Positions 1 to 9,352 are shown, numbered from the stretch's first letter. The stretch: DNA of 64,000 bases from Microbacteriaceae bacterium X2B (GCA_005502445.1 SCPB01000003.1:1-64000); one strand, 5' to 3'. Translations and numbers: made by a program. The notes: generated from the letters alone by a model not told the origin.

Positions 1-339
1 CACCTGCGGGGGGCCGTCGCCTTCGCGCTGCGCAACGACCACGTGATCGTGCCCCTGCTTCCCGTCGACGGCCCCCCGCAGGTGCGCGTCTTCCGACGCG
101 GCGAGGCCGACACGTACATGCTGCTGCTGTTCTCGAGCCCCGAGACGTACGTCGCGATGCTGCCGAACGAGACCGACCACCGCGTGCTCGCGTACGACGG
201 GGCGACGCTCGCCGACTTCCTCGAGCAGAACGTCGGCGTGCTCGAGGCGGTGTGGTTCGACGTCGCCGGCCCGCATGCGATGCAGGCCGAGCCGCAGACG
301 GTGCTCGACGCCCTGCGTCTCACAACGCCCGCCGAGTAG
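1..339 (+). CDS. SseB-like protein, 5' truncated
   Basis: The reading frame is open from base 1, so the N-terminus lies outside the window; 112 codons are visible. The alternation of short beta strands with a central segment reading FSSPETYVAMLP resembles the N-terminal domain of SseB-family proteins (the type III secretion enhancer family, common as soluble proteins of unknown role in Actinobacteria). No signal peptide or membrane segment is visible in this part. The gene converges on radA, with a long-armed inverted repeat in the 116-base spacer. The family call rests on overall pattern only and the function is unknown. Confidence 0.5.
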   Translation, partial: HLRGAVAFALRNDHVIVPLLPVDGPPQVRVFRRGEADTYMLLLFSSPETYVAMLPNETDHRVLAYDGATLADFLEQNVGVLEAVWFDVAGPHAMQAEPQTVLDALRLTTPAE

Positions 340-383
340 GGCGCCCCGCCGCGAGTGGCCGCCCTCGGATGGCGAGTGATGCG

Positions 384-429
384 GAAAGTGGCACCTGTGC
401 CCGAATGTTCCGGCACATCTGCCACTTTC
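384..429. repeat. Long-armed inverted repeat between convergent genes
   Basis: A 10-base arm (GAAAGTGGCA) and its exact complement (TGCCACTTTC) enclose a second 6-base pair of arms (TGTGCC/GGCACA) and a 10-base loop. It lies between two convergent genes and could act as a bidirectional terminator, but neither side has a T-run. Similar spacers occur at 24194, 37031 and 38157. Confidence 0.6.
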
Positions 430-455
430 GGCCCCAGTCGTCGGCGCGCCCGGGC

Positions 456-1802
456 TCAGAACTCGGGGATGTCGACCTTCTCGTCGCGCGCGCTCGCGAA
501 GGCGAGCCGCACGGCTTCGCGCATGTGCAGCGCGGAGGCGTCGATGAGCGTGCGATAGCCGAGCCGGCGCGCCTCGGCGAGGCGCTGCGGTGCACCGGTG
601 ACGGCCCGGATCTCGCCGGCGAGGCTGATCTCGCCGACGGCGGCGAGGTGGCCGTCGAGGGCCTTCTCGCGTCGGGCGCTCGCGATCGCGAGGGCGATGG
701 CGAGGTCGGCGGCGGGCTCGGTGAGGCTGATGCCACCGACGGTCGAGACGTAGACGTCGAAGCTCGACAGCGGCAGTCCGCAGCGCCGCTCGAGCACGGC
801 GAGCAGCATCGCGACGCGCGAGGAGTCGACGCCGTTCACGACCCGGCGCGGCTGCGGGGCGCTCGAGGAGACCACGAGCGCCTGCACCTCGACGGGGATG
901 GCGCGGCGACCCTCCATCGCGATGGCGACGCACGTGCCGCTCACGGGCGTCGGCGCGTGCGAGCGGAACAGAGCGCTCGGGTCGGCGACCTCGGCGATGC
1001 CGTCGCCGGTCATCTCGAAGCAGCCCACCTCGTCGGTCGGTCCGAAGCGGTTCTTGTGGGCGCGCACGAAGCGCAGAGAGGTCTGGCGGTCGCCCTCGAA
1101 CTGGCACACGACATCCACCAGGTGCTCGAGGAGTCGGGGCCCGGCGATCGTGCCGTCTTTCGTGACGTGCCCGACGAGCAGCACGGGCAGGTCGCGCTCC
1201 TTCGCGACCCGGATGAGGGTGGCCGCGACCTCGCGCACTTGCGAGACGCCACCGGCGAGGCCGTCGACGAGGGGGGAGGCGACCGTCTGCACCGAGTCGA
1301 GGATGACGAGCGAGGGCCGCACCTCGTCGATCTGGCCGAGGATGACCGAGAGGTCGGTCTCGGCGGCGAGGTAGAGCTCGTCGCTCAGGGCGTTGGTGCG
1401 GCCGGCGCGCAGGCGCACCTGCGCCGTCGACTCCTCGGCCGAGACGTAGAGCACGCGCTGCCCACGCCGCGCGGCGCGTGAGGCGACCTCGAGCAGCAGG
1501 GTCGACTTGCCGACGCCCGGCTCGCCCGAGAGCAGGATCGCCGCGCCCGGCACGATGCCGCCGCCGAGCACGCGATCGAATTCGTGGATGCCCGTGGGGG
1601 CGTGGCTCTCATCGCGTGCCGTGATCTCGGTGATGGGGCGGGCCACGCGCGCCTCGGACACCCGGGCCGGCGCGGTGCGCCGCGACGGCGCATCCTGTTC
1701 CTCGACCGTGCCCCACTGCTGGCACTCGCCGCAGCGGCCGGCCCATTTCGGGGTGCTCCACCCGCACTCGCGGCAGCGGAAGGTCGTGGAGGTGCGGGCC
1801 AT
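456..1802 (-). CDS. radA: DNA repair protein RadA (Sms)
   Basis: RadA is a RecA-like ATPase that drives branch migration of recombination intermediates. The 448-residue product has the usual length and layout: an N-terminal C4 zinc finger (C10, C13, C24, C27), a Walker A box GEPGVGKST (93-101), a Walker B-like strand ending ILDS near 167-170, the RadA signature KNRFG (250-254) and a C-terminal Lon-like domain. The start was placed at MARTST because family members begin just before the zinc finger. The same frame stays open upstream, through the end of the neighbouring SGNH hydrolase, with no stop between them. Confidence 0.95.
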   Translation of the reverse strand: MARTSTTFRCRECGWSTPKWAGRCGECQQWGTVEEQDAPSRRTAPARVSEARVARPITEITARDESHAPTGIHEFDRVLGGGIVPGAAILLSGEPGVGKSTLLLEVASRAARRGQRVLYVSAEESTAQVRLRAGRTNALSDELYLAAETDLSVILGQIDEVRPSLVILDSVQTVASPLVDGLAGGVSQVREVAATLIRVAKERDLPVLLVGHVTKDGTIAGPRLLEHLVDVVCQFEGDRQTSLRFVRAHKNRFGPTDEVGCFEMTGDGIAEVADPSALFRSHAPTPVSGTCVAIAMEGRRAIPVEVQALVVSSSAPQPRRVVNGVDSSRVAMLLAVLERRCGLPLSSFDVYVSTVGGISLTEPAADLAIALAIASARREKALDGHLAAVGEISLAGEIRAVTGAPQRLAEARRLGYRTLIDASALHMREAVRLAFASARDEKVDIPEF

Positions 1803-2505
1803 GCCGCCAGGATAGGCGCGACCGCCGACGCTCGCCGACCGAGGCCGTGGAGGGTCGCCGTAGCCCGGCGCGCGCAGCCGCTTCGCGCGCCGGCTCACCG
1901 CACCCGCGAAGGCCGACTCCCACACGCGGTAGCCGATCGCGCTCGGGTGGAACTGATCCCACGTGAACTCGACGAACGACCGCGGGCCGCGACGCGCCTC
2001 GGTGACGTGGTGCAGCGGCGCGACGGCGACGCCGGCCGCCCGCACGCGGTCGGCGATCAGGCGCGAGGCGACCGCGGCACCCCTCTCACGAGGCCCGACG
2101 TGGAAGCACGGCGTATCAGCGACGATCGCGTGCGGGGGCAACGCCGCGAGCAGGAGGTCGACCTGCTCGCCGAAGCGCGCGGCGTCGAACGCGCACGTCG
2201 TTGACGCCGACCGCGACCGTGACGAGGTCGGCGTCGAGCTCCGCGAGCTGGGGCAGCTGCTCGGCGAGCACCGACTCGACCCGGGCGCCGTACCGTGAGA
2301 GGTCGACAGTGCGCACGGTGCGGCCCGAGAGGCGGGCGAGCCGGGCCATCAGCAGACCGACGTAGCCGGAGTCGATGCGCGCGCCGATGCCCTGCGCCGC
2401 CGAGTCGCCGATCGCGACGTAGAGCAACTCGCCCGGCCGCGCCGCCCTCCGCCGCCACGCCGCCCGCCGCGCGAACAGCCACGGAGTGCGCGGCGACCAG
2501 GACAT
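1803..2505 (-). pseudogene. SGNH/GDSL hydrolase, frameshifted and without its own stop
   Basis: An SGNH-family esterase is split between two frames. The first part starts at ATG 2503-2505 and holds the nucleophile block (AIGDSAAQG) and block III (VTVAVGVNDVR). Around 2185-2195 the homology moves to the next frame, which continues AFDAARFGEQVDLLLAALPP, then a DxxH-like block (DQFHPSAIGY). In frame one the protein would end early, after an Arg-rich tail. The second frame has no stop before radA, so a corrected gene would be an SGNH-RadA fusion. A sequencing error, a recent inactivation and programmed frameshifting cannot be separated here. Confidence 0.65.
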
Positions 2506-2587
2506 GGCGGCATCGTATCCGGGTGAGGATGCTCGCCCGCCGTGACCGGATTCGACCGAGTCGCTCGCCTGTACTAAACTCCCCTGC

Positions 2588-2675
2588 GGAACCGTGTCCG
2601 AGCGGCCGAAGGTGCAACTCTCGAAAAGTTGTGTGGGTGTTGAGCCCACCGTGGGTTCAAATCCCACCGGTTCCG
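2588..2675 (+). tRNA. tRNA-Ser(CGA)
   Basis: An 88-nt class II tRNA. The 7-bp acceptor stem pairs GGAACCG (2588-2594) with CGGTTCC (2668-2674), with discriminator G at 2675. The anticodon stem CAACT/AGTTG closes the loop CTCGAAA, giving anticodon CGA. A long variable arm and the T-loop GTTCAAATC are present. CCA is not encoded. A -10-like TACTAA lies at 2572-2577. A strong terminator follows at 2701. Confidence 0.96.
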
Positions 2676-2700
2676 CGCTGTGATGTCTCAGGACATCGTG

Positions 2701-2736
2701 AACGGCCCGAACCCACGTTAGTGGATTCGGGCCGTT
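2701..2736. terminator. Intrinsic terminator for tRNA-Ser and, in reverse, the ald operon
   Basis: Two 16-base arms (2701-2716 and 2721-2736, one mismatch) enclose a GTTA loop; TTTT overlaps the end of the stem on the + strand. It lies between the tRNA and the end of the leftward operon, so it can serve both directions. Confidence 0.85.
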
Positions 2737-2808
2737 TTCTGTTCGTCTGCGATCCGGGTGCGGGCTCCGGGCGCGGCGGCTGGCGGGCGAGACCGCCCAC
2801 CGGCTCCG

Positions 2809-3924
2809 CTACAGCATGTTCGCGTCGGCGAGTTCGGCGACGTCCATGCCGTGCGCGGCGGCTACGCCTGAGCTCAGGAGCAGGCCGCGGGCGGCATTCA
2901 CTCCCTTCGCGAGCGAGGGATCGGCTGCGATCGCGGCTTCCCACCCGAGCGAAGCGACACGCAACGCATAGGGCAGAGTGGCGTTCGTCAGTGCCGGGGT
3001 CGACGTGCCGGGCACGGCACCGGGCATGTTCGAGACGCAGTAGAACACCGTGTCGTGCACTCGGAAGGTGGGATCCGTGTGGGATGTCGGGCGAGAGCCT
3101 TCGAAGCAGCCTCCCTGGTCGATGGCGATGTCGACGAAGACGGCTCCCGGCCGGGCGGCCTCGATCATCGAATCGGTGACCAGCTTGGGCGCTGCGGCGC
3201 CCGGAATGAGGACGGAGCCGATGACCATATCGGCTTCCGCCACGACGCGCGTGAGCTCGTACTCGTTCGATGCGAGGGTCCGAACGGCGCCGCCGAAACG
3301 CGAGTCGAGCTGTCGAAGCCGGTTCAGGGAGACATCGAGGACCGTGACGTCTGCGCCCATCCCCAGGGCCATGGTGGCGGCGCTCTCGCCCGCGACGCCC
3401 CCTCCGATGATGGCGACCGCGGCCTTCCTGGTCCCCGGGACGCCAGACATCAAAATGCCCCGGCCGCCGGCCGGTGACCGCAGGTGACTCGCGCCTTCCA
3501 GCGGAGCGAGCCGTCCGGCGACCTCGCTCATCGGGGTGAGGAGCGGAAGCGAGCCGTCGGCCATCTGGACGGTCTCGTACGCGATCGCCACCATGCCGGA
3601 GGCCAGGACCTCCTCGGTCAACCTGCGATCGGCGGCCAGGTGGAGATAGGTGAAGAGAGTCATGTCCGGCCGGAAGTACTGATATTCCTCGGGGGTCGGC
3701 TCCTTGACCTTGAGCACGAACTCCTGAGCCCACGCATCCGCCCCGCTCGGCGCGATGGCGGCGCCTGCGGCACGGAACTCGTCGTCGGTGTAACCCGACC
3801 CCAGCCCCGCGCCGGCCTGGACGACGACGCTGTGACCGGCGGTGACGAGAGAGTGCACGCCCGCTGGGGTGGCCCCCACCCGGTACTCGTGACTCTTTGT
3901 CTCAGTGGGGATTCCGATCTGCAT
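2809..3924 (-). CDS. ald: Alanine dehydrogenase
   Basis: Catalyses NAD-dependent interconversion of L-alanine with pyruvate plus ammonia. The 371-residue length matches the family. Visible hallmarks are the N-terminal MQIGIPTETK, the substrate lysine in KVKEP, the histidine in YLHLA, the nucleotide-binding IGGGVAGESAA and the late signature DIAIDQGGCFE. The ATG at 3924 is preceded by AAGGAG. It lies 43 bases after a peptide-type ABC permease and is the last gene of that leftward operon, ending at the shared terminator. The placement suggests that imported material yields alanine, or pyruvate plus ammonia, but that link is inference. Confidence 0.93.
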   Translation of the reverse strand: MQIGIPTETKSHEYRVGATPAGVHSLVTAGHSVVVQAGAGLGSGYTDDEFRAAGAAIAPSGADAWAQEFVLKVKEPTPEEYQYFRPDMTLFTYLHLAADRRLTEEVLASGMVAIAYETVQMADGSLPLLTPMSEVAGRLAPLEGASHLRSPAGGRGILMSGVPGTRKAAVAIIGGGVAGESAATMALGMGADVTVLDVSLNRLRQLDSRFGGAVRTLASNEYELTRVVAEADMVIGSVLIPGAAAPKLVTDSMIEAARPGAVFVDIAIDQGGCFEGSRPTSHTDPTFRVHDTVFYCVSNMPGAVPGTSTPALTNATLPYALRVASLGWEAAIAADPSLAKGVNAARGLLLSSGVAAAHGMDVAELADANML

Positions 3925-3967
3925 TCTGACTCCTTGATCACGGTGAAGTGGTGTCATCGGCTGCTCG

Positions 3968-4876
3968 TCAGGCGGCGTTGGACGAGTGGAATCCGCTCTT
4001 TCGCACGGATTCGCCGAGCAGCACGAAACCGGCGACGGCTAACGTGAGCGCCCCGGCGGGGAAGTAGAGAAGGTGGGGAGCGCTGGAGAAGTACGGCTCG
4101 GCCTGCGAGAGCTGTAGACCCCACGAGAGCGCGGGCGCCTGGAGCCCGATGCCCAGGTACGTCAGGGTCGCCTCGGTCGAGATCACGGCTCCTACTTGGA
4201 GCGTGGCGAGCACGAGTACGGGGCCGATGGTGTTCGGCACGACATGAGAGACGAGAATGCGCCATGTAGGCAGACCGAGTGACAGCGAGGCGGTGACGAA
4301 GCTCCTCGCACGAACCGAGATCGTCGACGTCCGCATCACACGCATGGCGGTCGGCCAGGAGAAGGCGATGAGTACGAGCGAAACCGCCCACACGCTTCGG
4401 GTCTCGATCGAGTTCAGCACAAGCACCGCGCCGAGGAGAAGCGGGACAGAGACCATGATCTCCGATATCCGGGAGAGGACGGTGTCGACCCATCCGCCGA
4501 AGTAGCCAGCGAACAGGCCCAGCGCGATGGCGATGATCGCGGTGCCGGCAGTCACCACGGCGCCGACCGTGATCGAGTTGGCAGCGCCGTACACGACACT
4601 CGCGTACAGGTCGCAGCCCTGGATCGTGTAGCCGAACGGGTGTCCGGCGTTCGCATCGGGCCCGAGCCGAGAGAACCGAAGGTCGCACTCCCGTGGATCG
4701 CCATGACCGAAGATCCCCGCGATCGAACTCGGCCAGACCGTGATCAGAACGAAGAAGGCGACGATGACTGCACCGATCCAGAACTCAGGGTCATGCAGTA
4801 GCCGGCGTGCCAGACGACCTCCTCGGGCGGAGGAGCGGTGAGGACTTGCGTCTGCGAGCAGCGCGACATCAGACAT
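3968..4876 (-). CDS. Oligopeptide-type ABC transporter permease, DppC/OppC family
   Basis: A 302-residue inner-membrane permease with a long first membrane segment after a soluble N-terminus and the BPD-transport core. It starts with ATG inside the end of the upstream permease (8-base overlap), a sign of translational coupling. The EAA-like loop is visible near ASLSLGLPTWRILVSHVVPN, and LTYLGIGLQAPALSWG is characteristic of the DppC branch. It forms the membrane channel together with the DppB-like partner. The substrate cannot be read from the sequence: this family carries peptides, nickel, opines and other compounds. Confidence 0.9.
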   Translation of the reverse strand: MSDVALLADASPHRSSARGGRLARRLLHDPEFWIGAVIVAFFVLITVWPSSIAGIFGHGDPRECDLRFSRLGPDANAGHPFGYTIQGCDLYASVVYGAANSITVGAVVTAGTAIIAIALGLFAGYFGGWVDTVLSRISEIMVSVPLLLGAVLVLNSIETRSVWAVSLVLIAFSWPTAMRVMRTSTISVRARSFVTASLSLGLPTWRILVSHVVPNTIGPVLVLATLQVGAVISTEATLTYLGIGLQAPALSWGLQLSQAEPYFSSAPHLLYFPAGALTLAVAGFVLLGESVRKSGFHSSNAA

Positions 4877-5792
4877 GGCTGATCCTTGGGTCGAGAATGC
4901 GATGGAGGAGATCGACGAGCACGTTGGCGACGAGCACGACGAAGACGCCCGCGGTGACAATGCCGACGACCACGGAACCCTGCTGGGTATTGACTGCGGT
5001 GAAAAGCGCGCGTCCGACTCCGGGTAGGTTGAAGATGCCCTCGACGAGGACGGCGCCCCCCATGAGGGCTCCGAGATCGAGCCCGAGATAGGTGACAACG
5101 GGGACGAGCGCATTGCGCATGACGTGCCGGACGTAGAGGCGCTGCGGCGTTATGCCCCGAGAGCGGGCCGTGCGGACGAAGTCCGCATTGATAGTCTGCA
5201 GGACGCTCGTGCGCGTCAGTCGAGCGATCGGCCCGATTCCGAGCGCGGCAATGCAGGCCGCGGGAAGGACGAATGCGACGGGCCAGCCAGCGGATGCGCC
5301 GGCGACGGGAAACAGCCCCAGCTGCAGCCCCAAGACCTGCTGGGCGAAGAATGCGAGGACGAACGTGGGCACCGCGAGCGTGACGATCGTCACCGACGTG
5401 GCAATCCGGTCGAAGATGCCCCCGGGGCGCAGGGCGGCGGTGGCGCCGAGAGCGATTCCTGCGACCAGCTCGATGATCCACGCGGTCAGCGCGAGCTGGA
5501 CGGTTATGGGCCAGGCATTGGCGAAGATGTTCGCGACGTCCTCGCCCGTGACCGTCGTTCCGAGGTCCCCCTGAAGCAGGCCCCAGACGTACAGTCCGTA
5601 CTGCACGAGAACGGGCTGGTCGAGGTGATAGCGCTCCTCCAGGTTCTTCCGAACCGTGTCAGTGAGGTCGGCGTCGCCGGCGAGTGATCCGAGTGGATCC
5701 CCCGGCAGCGCGAACACGGCCAGGAAGACGAGGAGCGAGGTGCCGAAGAACACCACGGCTGCCTGGATGAGACGATTCGCGATGGGGTGCAT
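4869..5792 (-). CDS. Oligopeptide-type ABC transporter permease, DppB/OppB family
   Basis: A 307-residue permease with the typical DppB start (MHPIANRLIQAAVVFFGTSL), a first membrane helix, and a periplasmic segment ending in LDQPVLVQYGLYVWGLLQGD, followed by the BPD core with FVRTARSRGITPQRLYVRHV as EAA loop. The ATG at 5792 was chosen because AGGAG lies just upstream and the family start aligns there. It pairs with the DppC-like product. The gene is 55 bases after the binding-protein gene and overlaps its partner by 8 bases. Confidence 0.9.
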   Translation of the reverse strand: MHPIANRLIQAAVVFFGTSLLVFLAVFALPGDPLGSLAGDADLTDTVRKNLEERYHLDQPVLVQYGLYVWGLLQGDLGTTVTGEDVANIFANAWPITVQLALTAWIIELVAGIALGATAALRPGGIFDRIATSVTIVTLAVPTFVLAFFAQQVLGLQLGLFPVAGASAGWPVAFVLPAACIAALGIGPIARLTRTSVLQTINADFVRTARSRGITPQRLYVRHVMRNALVPVVTYLGLDLGALMGGAVLVEGIFNLPGVGRALFTAVNTQQGSVVVGIVTAGVFVVLVANVLVDLLHRILDPRISHV

Positions 5793-5847
5793 GGTCTGAC
5801 TCCTGTCGACGTCGGGTGCCCCGCGCGGACGCGGGGCACCCGAGTTG

Positions 5848-7482
5848 TCAGTCGGTGATGGTGACGTCCGTGAAATCGCCCCTGTTGAAGGTGTTGGGAA
5901 TCCAGGAGGACGCCCGCTCCGACACCACGAACGTGCTGGCGTAGGTCCAGAGCAGGATCGAGACCGTGTCATCGATCAACAGATCCTTCGCCTGCGCATA
6001 GAGCTCGAGTTGCTGATCGAGGCCAGGTGCCGCCGCAGCCTCTTCGAGAAGGCCGTCGAATTCGGGATTGTTGTAGAACGATCCGTTGACGCTTCCGTTG
6101 GAGGAATAGGAGGGTCCGAGCGTGTCGAGCGGCGAGGGATAGTTCGAGGGAGCGCCGAGAGCGACCGGCGTCTGCACCTGCTTGCCCAGGATGCCTGACC
6201 AGGTGTTCTCGGATGCGACCTGCTCGACCGTGACCTCGACGTCGAACGCCTCGGCCCACTGGTTCGCAATGGCCTCGGCCCAGACCTCGCGCCCAGTTCC
6301 CGTCACCGACGTGATCGCCAGAGCGCCGTCGATGCCCCCTGCTGCGTCCCACAGCGCGCGGGCGGCTTCGGGGTCGTAGGTGCAGTTCTCGCCGCACGCG
6401 TCGTCGCGGTAGCCGACGCTGACGGGAATGTCGTAGTCGGTGGCGACGTGCGCCTCGCCGTTGAGTAGCGAGTCGATGATCGTCTGCCGGTCGATCGCCA
6501 TCGAGAGAGCCCGACGGATGTCGGGATCGTCAAAGCCATCGAGGTAGGTCGGGAGGCTGAGATAGTTGCGCCAGTCGTCCTTCGTGGCGCGGCGGACGAG
6601 CTCCGGGTATGCGGCGTTCGCCTCGGGCACGTCAGCCGAGTTCAGAGTGGCGATATCCACCTCGCCTGCTTGATAATCCGTGTATGCGACGTCGTTCCCG
6701 GTGTACACGCGGAAGGTGACCCCGCCGTTGAGGACGTCGCCTCCGGCGTAGTCCGGGTACGTCGCCGTTCGGATCTCGTCTCCTCCCGTCCAGGGCTCGG
6801 TCATCATGTACGGGCCGTTGCCGATGGGCTTGGTCGCGAAGCTCTCAAGATCCTCGAGCGCCGCCTCCGGGATGGGGGCGTAATAGGGTCGCCCGAGCAG
6901 GTAAGGGAACTGGCTGTTGGGCCTCTTCAACGTGACCGTCAAGGTCATGCTGCCGTCGACGACCACGCCGCTCATGACCTCTGCGGTGGGCTCGCCTTCG
7001 GCCGGGGCGACCTCGTCGTATCCGACGATGTTCGAGAACTGATCGCCTTGCACCCATGCATTGTCTGGATCGGCGGCGGCGTTCCACGCCCGTGCAAACG
7101 ACTCGGCGTTCACCGGCTCTCCGTTGTGGAAAGTCCAGCCCTCTTCGATCTCGATCCGCCACGTGGCTTGGTCATCGCTCTCGATCGAGGCTGCGACCAG
7201 ATTGCGAGGTTCGCCCGTCTGGGGGTCGAAGTCAACGAGGCCGTCGAAAAGCGCATCGACGACCGTGTTCGCGAACAGGCCCGAACTGTTGCCGGGGATC
7301 AGGCTGGTCGGTTTCTGAATGCCGACGCGGAGGATCGCGTCCGAGTTCGACCCATCGTCCACTGAAGGCTGCGCAGCGGCCGCGCACCCGCTCAGTATCA
7401 GGGCGCCGACGACGGCTCCCGCAGTGAGTGCTCGTCGGAACTCCCTCCGCGAATGGCCACTAGAGAGGGGGAAGGGGGACAT
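5848..7482 (-). CDS. Extracellular solute-binding lipoprotein, family 5 (DppA/OppA-like)
   Basis: A 544-residue substrate-binding lipoprotein. After a basic N-terminus it has a hydrophobic stretch and the lipobox LSGC, so Lgt/LspA processing and membrane anchoring are expected. The family-5 hallmarks follow: GLVDFDPQTGEPRNLVAAS, WRIEIEEGWTFHNGEPVNAE, and FDDPDIRRALSMAIDR in the middle. The start was placed at MSPFPLSS because AAGGAAC precedes it; an upstream ATG would add 22 residues before the signal peptide. It feeds the two permeases downstream. Several internal Cys residues (DDACGENCTY) are an uncommon detail for the family. Confidence 0.92.
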   Translation of the reverse strand: MSPFPLSSGHSRREFRRALTAGAVVGALILSGCAAAAQPSVDDGSNSDAILRVGIQKPTSLIPGNSSGLFANTVVDALFDGLVDFDPQTGEPRNLVAASIESDDQATWRIEIEEGWTFHNGEPVNAESFARAWNAAADPDNAWVQGDQFSNIVGYDEVAPAEGEPTAEVMSGVVVDGSMTLTVTLKRPNSQFPYLLGRPYYAPIPEAALEDLESFATKPIGNGPYMMTEPWTGGDEIRTATYPDYAGGDVLNGGVTFRVYTGNDVAYTDYQAGEVDIATLNSADVPEANAAYPELVRRATKDDWRNYLSLPTYLDGFDDPDIRRALSMAIDRQTIIDSLLNGEAHVATDYDIPVSVGYRDDACGENCTYDPEAARALWDAAGGIDGALAITSVTGTGREVWAEAIANQWAEAFDVEVTVEQVASENTWSGILGKQVQTPVALGAPSNYPSPLDTLGPSYSSNGSVNGSFYNNPEFDGLLEEAAAAPGLDQQLELYAQAKDLLIDDTVSILLWTYASTFVVSERASSWIPNTFNRGDFTDVTITD

Positions 7483-7529
7483 GATGTTCCTTTCTTGTTG
7501 GAAGGGGGATACGTAAGTCGGGAAAGGAC

Positions 7530-9188
7530 TCAGGACACTGAGGAGCACCGATCGTCTGCCGACTGGCGCTCCTTCAGCAGAGCGCGTCCGGGAACGGCAT
7601 CCAGAAGCTGACGCGTGTACGGGGCCTGCGGCCGCGCGAAGACGTCGCGAGTGCTGCCGCGCTCGACGACACGACCACCTGCCATCACGGCGACCTCGTG
7701 CGCGATCTGCTCGACCACTCCCAGGTCGTGGGAGATGAACAGGTACGCGACGCCGAGTTCGCCTTGAATCTGTCGTAGGACATCGAGGACGTTCGCCTGC
7801 ACCAGCACGTCCAGTGCCGAGACCGGCTCGTCGCAGACGATGACTTCCGGCTCCGGCGCGAGCGCGCGGGCGATCGCCACGCGCTGTCGCTGTCCGCCGG
7901 ACAGCTCGCTGGGCGCGCTGTCGAGAATGCTCGCTGGCAGTCTGACGAGGTCGAGCAGCTCGCGTGCGCGAGCGCGACGGCGCCGCACGTCGCCCAGACC
8001 GAAGGCGCGCAATGGCTCCTCGATGATCTGCTCGACCGAGAACATCGGGTCGAGAGAGGAGTACGGATCCTGGAAGATCGGCTGCACTTTCCGACGGAAC
8101 GTCCGGAGCTCTCGACCCTGGAGCGCGGTCACGTCAGTGCTCTCGAACTCCACGCGACCGGAGGTCGGGGCCAGCAGCTTGAGGGCGATCTTCGCGGCGG
8201 TGCTCTTCCCCGAACCGGACTCGCCGACGACTGCGAGGGTCTGCCCCCGTCGGATCGTCAGTGAAACGTCATCGAGGGCGTGAATGGGCGGAGTTCGGCG
8301 GCGACCGTGCCCGCGGGCCGGGTAGACCTTGGAGAGGTGGGAAAGGGCGAGGGCTACCGGGCGGGAGTCATCCGCCTCCGGAGAGTTGCTGCCCGCGCGG
8401 GTGGCCGGAGCCGCCGCGACCAGGGCCCTGGTGTAGGTGGCCTGCGGCGCGACGAGGACGTCGCGCGAGCGTCCCTCCTCGACGAGCCGCCCTTGGTGCA
8501 TCACCAGCACGCGATCAGCGCGTTCGGCCGCGAGTCCGAGATCGTGCGTGACGAGGAGCACAGCAGTCCCGCTCTCCGCGACCAGTTCGTCGAGATTGTC
8601 CAGGATGATGCGCTGAACGGTGACGTCGAGTGCGGATGTCGGCTCGTCGGCGATGAGCACCCGAGGAGCGTTGATCATGCCCATCGCTATCAGCGCGCGC
8701 TGACGCATGCCCCCGGAGAGCTCGTGGGGGAAGCTCCGGAACCGCTCATCAGCATCCGACAGGCCGGCTCTCTTCATGGCCGCGATCGCGCGCGATCGCG
8801 GCGTGCCGGTACCACGTGACGGATGGGCGCCCCCGGCCTCCTCGACCTGCCATCCCACGCGCAGCACCGGGTCGAGGTTCGACATCGGATCCTGCGGCAC
8901 GTACGCGACGACTCGGCCGCGCAAGGCGCGCATCGACTTCTCTGTGGCGCCGAGAACCTGCTCGCCGGCGAGCATGATGGAACCTGCGACGCGGGCTTTC
9001 GCCGGCAAGAGCCCGAGAACCGCACTGGTCAAGGTCGACTTGCCCGAGCCGGACTCCCCGACGATCGCGAGCTTCTCGCCGGCGCGGAGGTGGAATGAGA
9101 CATCGGCGACGACGGGCGTGGATCCGTACGACACCGACAACGACTCCACCTCGAGCACAGGAGTTGCCGAGGACACGGCCGAACTCAT
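7530..9188 (-). CDS. Fused DppD-DppF-type ABC transporter ATPase
   Basis: A 552-residue protein with two complete ATPase domains in tandem, replacing the usual separate D and F subunits. Each half has a Walker A box reading GESGSGKST, an ABC signature (LSGGMRQR in the first, LSGGQRQR in the second) and an aspartate/glutamate Walker B (ADEPTSALD, CDEPVSALD). Each half also ends with the oligopeptide-transporter C-terminal extension. It is the first large gene of the leftward operon, so the ATPase comes before the binding protein. A 55-codon frame ends four bases into this gene. Confidence 0.94.
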   Translation of the reverse strand: MSSAVSSATPVLEVESLSVSYGSTPVVADVSFHLRAGEKLAIVGESGSGKSTLTSAVLGLLPAKARVAGSIMLAGEQVLGATEKSMRALRGRVVAYVPQDPMSNLDPVLRVGWQVEEAGGAHPSRGTGTPRSRAIAAMKRAGLSDADERFRSFPHELSGGMRQRALIAMGMINAPRVLIADEPTSALDVTVQRIILDNLDELVAESGTAVLLVTHDLGLAAERADRVLVMHQGRLVEEGRSRDVLVAPQATYTRALVAAAPATRAGSNSPEADDSRPVALALSHLSKVYPARGHGRRRTPPIHALDDVSLTIRRGQTLAVVGESGSGKSTAAKIALKLLAPTSGRVEFESTDVTALQGRELRTFRRKVQPIFQDPYSSLDPMFSVEQIIEEPLRAFGLGDVRRRRARARELLDLVRLPASILDSAPSELSGGQRQRVAIARALAPEPEVIVCDEPVSALDVLVQANVLDVLRQIQGELGVAYLFISHDLGVVEQIAHEVAVMAGGRVVERGSTRDVFARPQAPYTRQLLDAVPGRALLKERQSADDRCSSVS

Positions 9189-9352
9189 GCGGCGGCCGCT
9201 TGCGCAAGTGAGGCGAGGGCGACGAGTTCGGTCGTCACGGCGGAGGCGACCGTGGTGATCGTGCTCCACGCATCGGCGGCCGGCCTCGCACTCGCGAGGT
9301 CAGGGGAGATCGTGCGGCGAAAACAAAGAGCGGCGAACGAATCGCAGTTCAT
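9185..9352 (-). CDS. Small unrecognised ORF coupled to the ABC ATPase (or remnant of a larger gene)
   Basis: A 55-codon frame starts with ATG at 9352, reads MNCDSFAALCFRRTISPDL at the start and ends in an alanine-rich helix (LASLAQAAAA). Its TGA overlaps the ATPase ATG (ATGA). The same frame is open for a further 28 codons upstream, back to about 9436, with protein-like composition (YGDRAPKPLDLEGTL), so it may be the surviving C-terminus of a longer gene cut at the AT-rich promoter region. No family is recognised. GAGGG lies 8-12 bases before the ATG. The overlap is the best argument for translation. Confidence 0.35.
   Translation of the reverse strand: MNCDSFAALCFRRTISPDLASARPAADAWSTITTVASAVTTELVALASLAQAAAA

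Noticed and set aside
3925-3967. Glycine or other riboswitch controlling ald
   Set aside because: Only 43 bases separate ald from the permease gene; there is no room for one.
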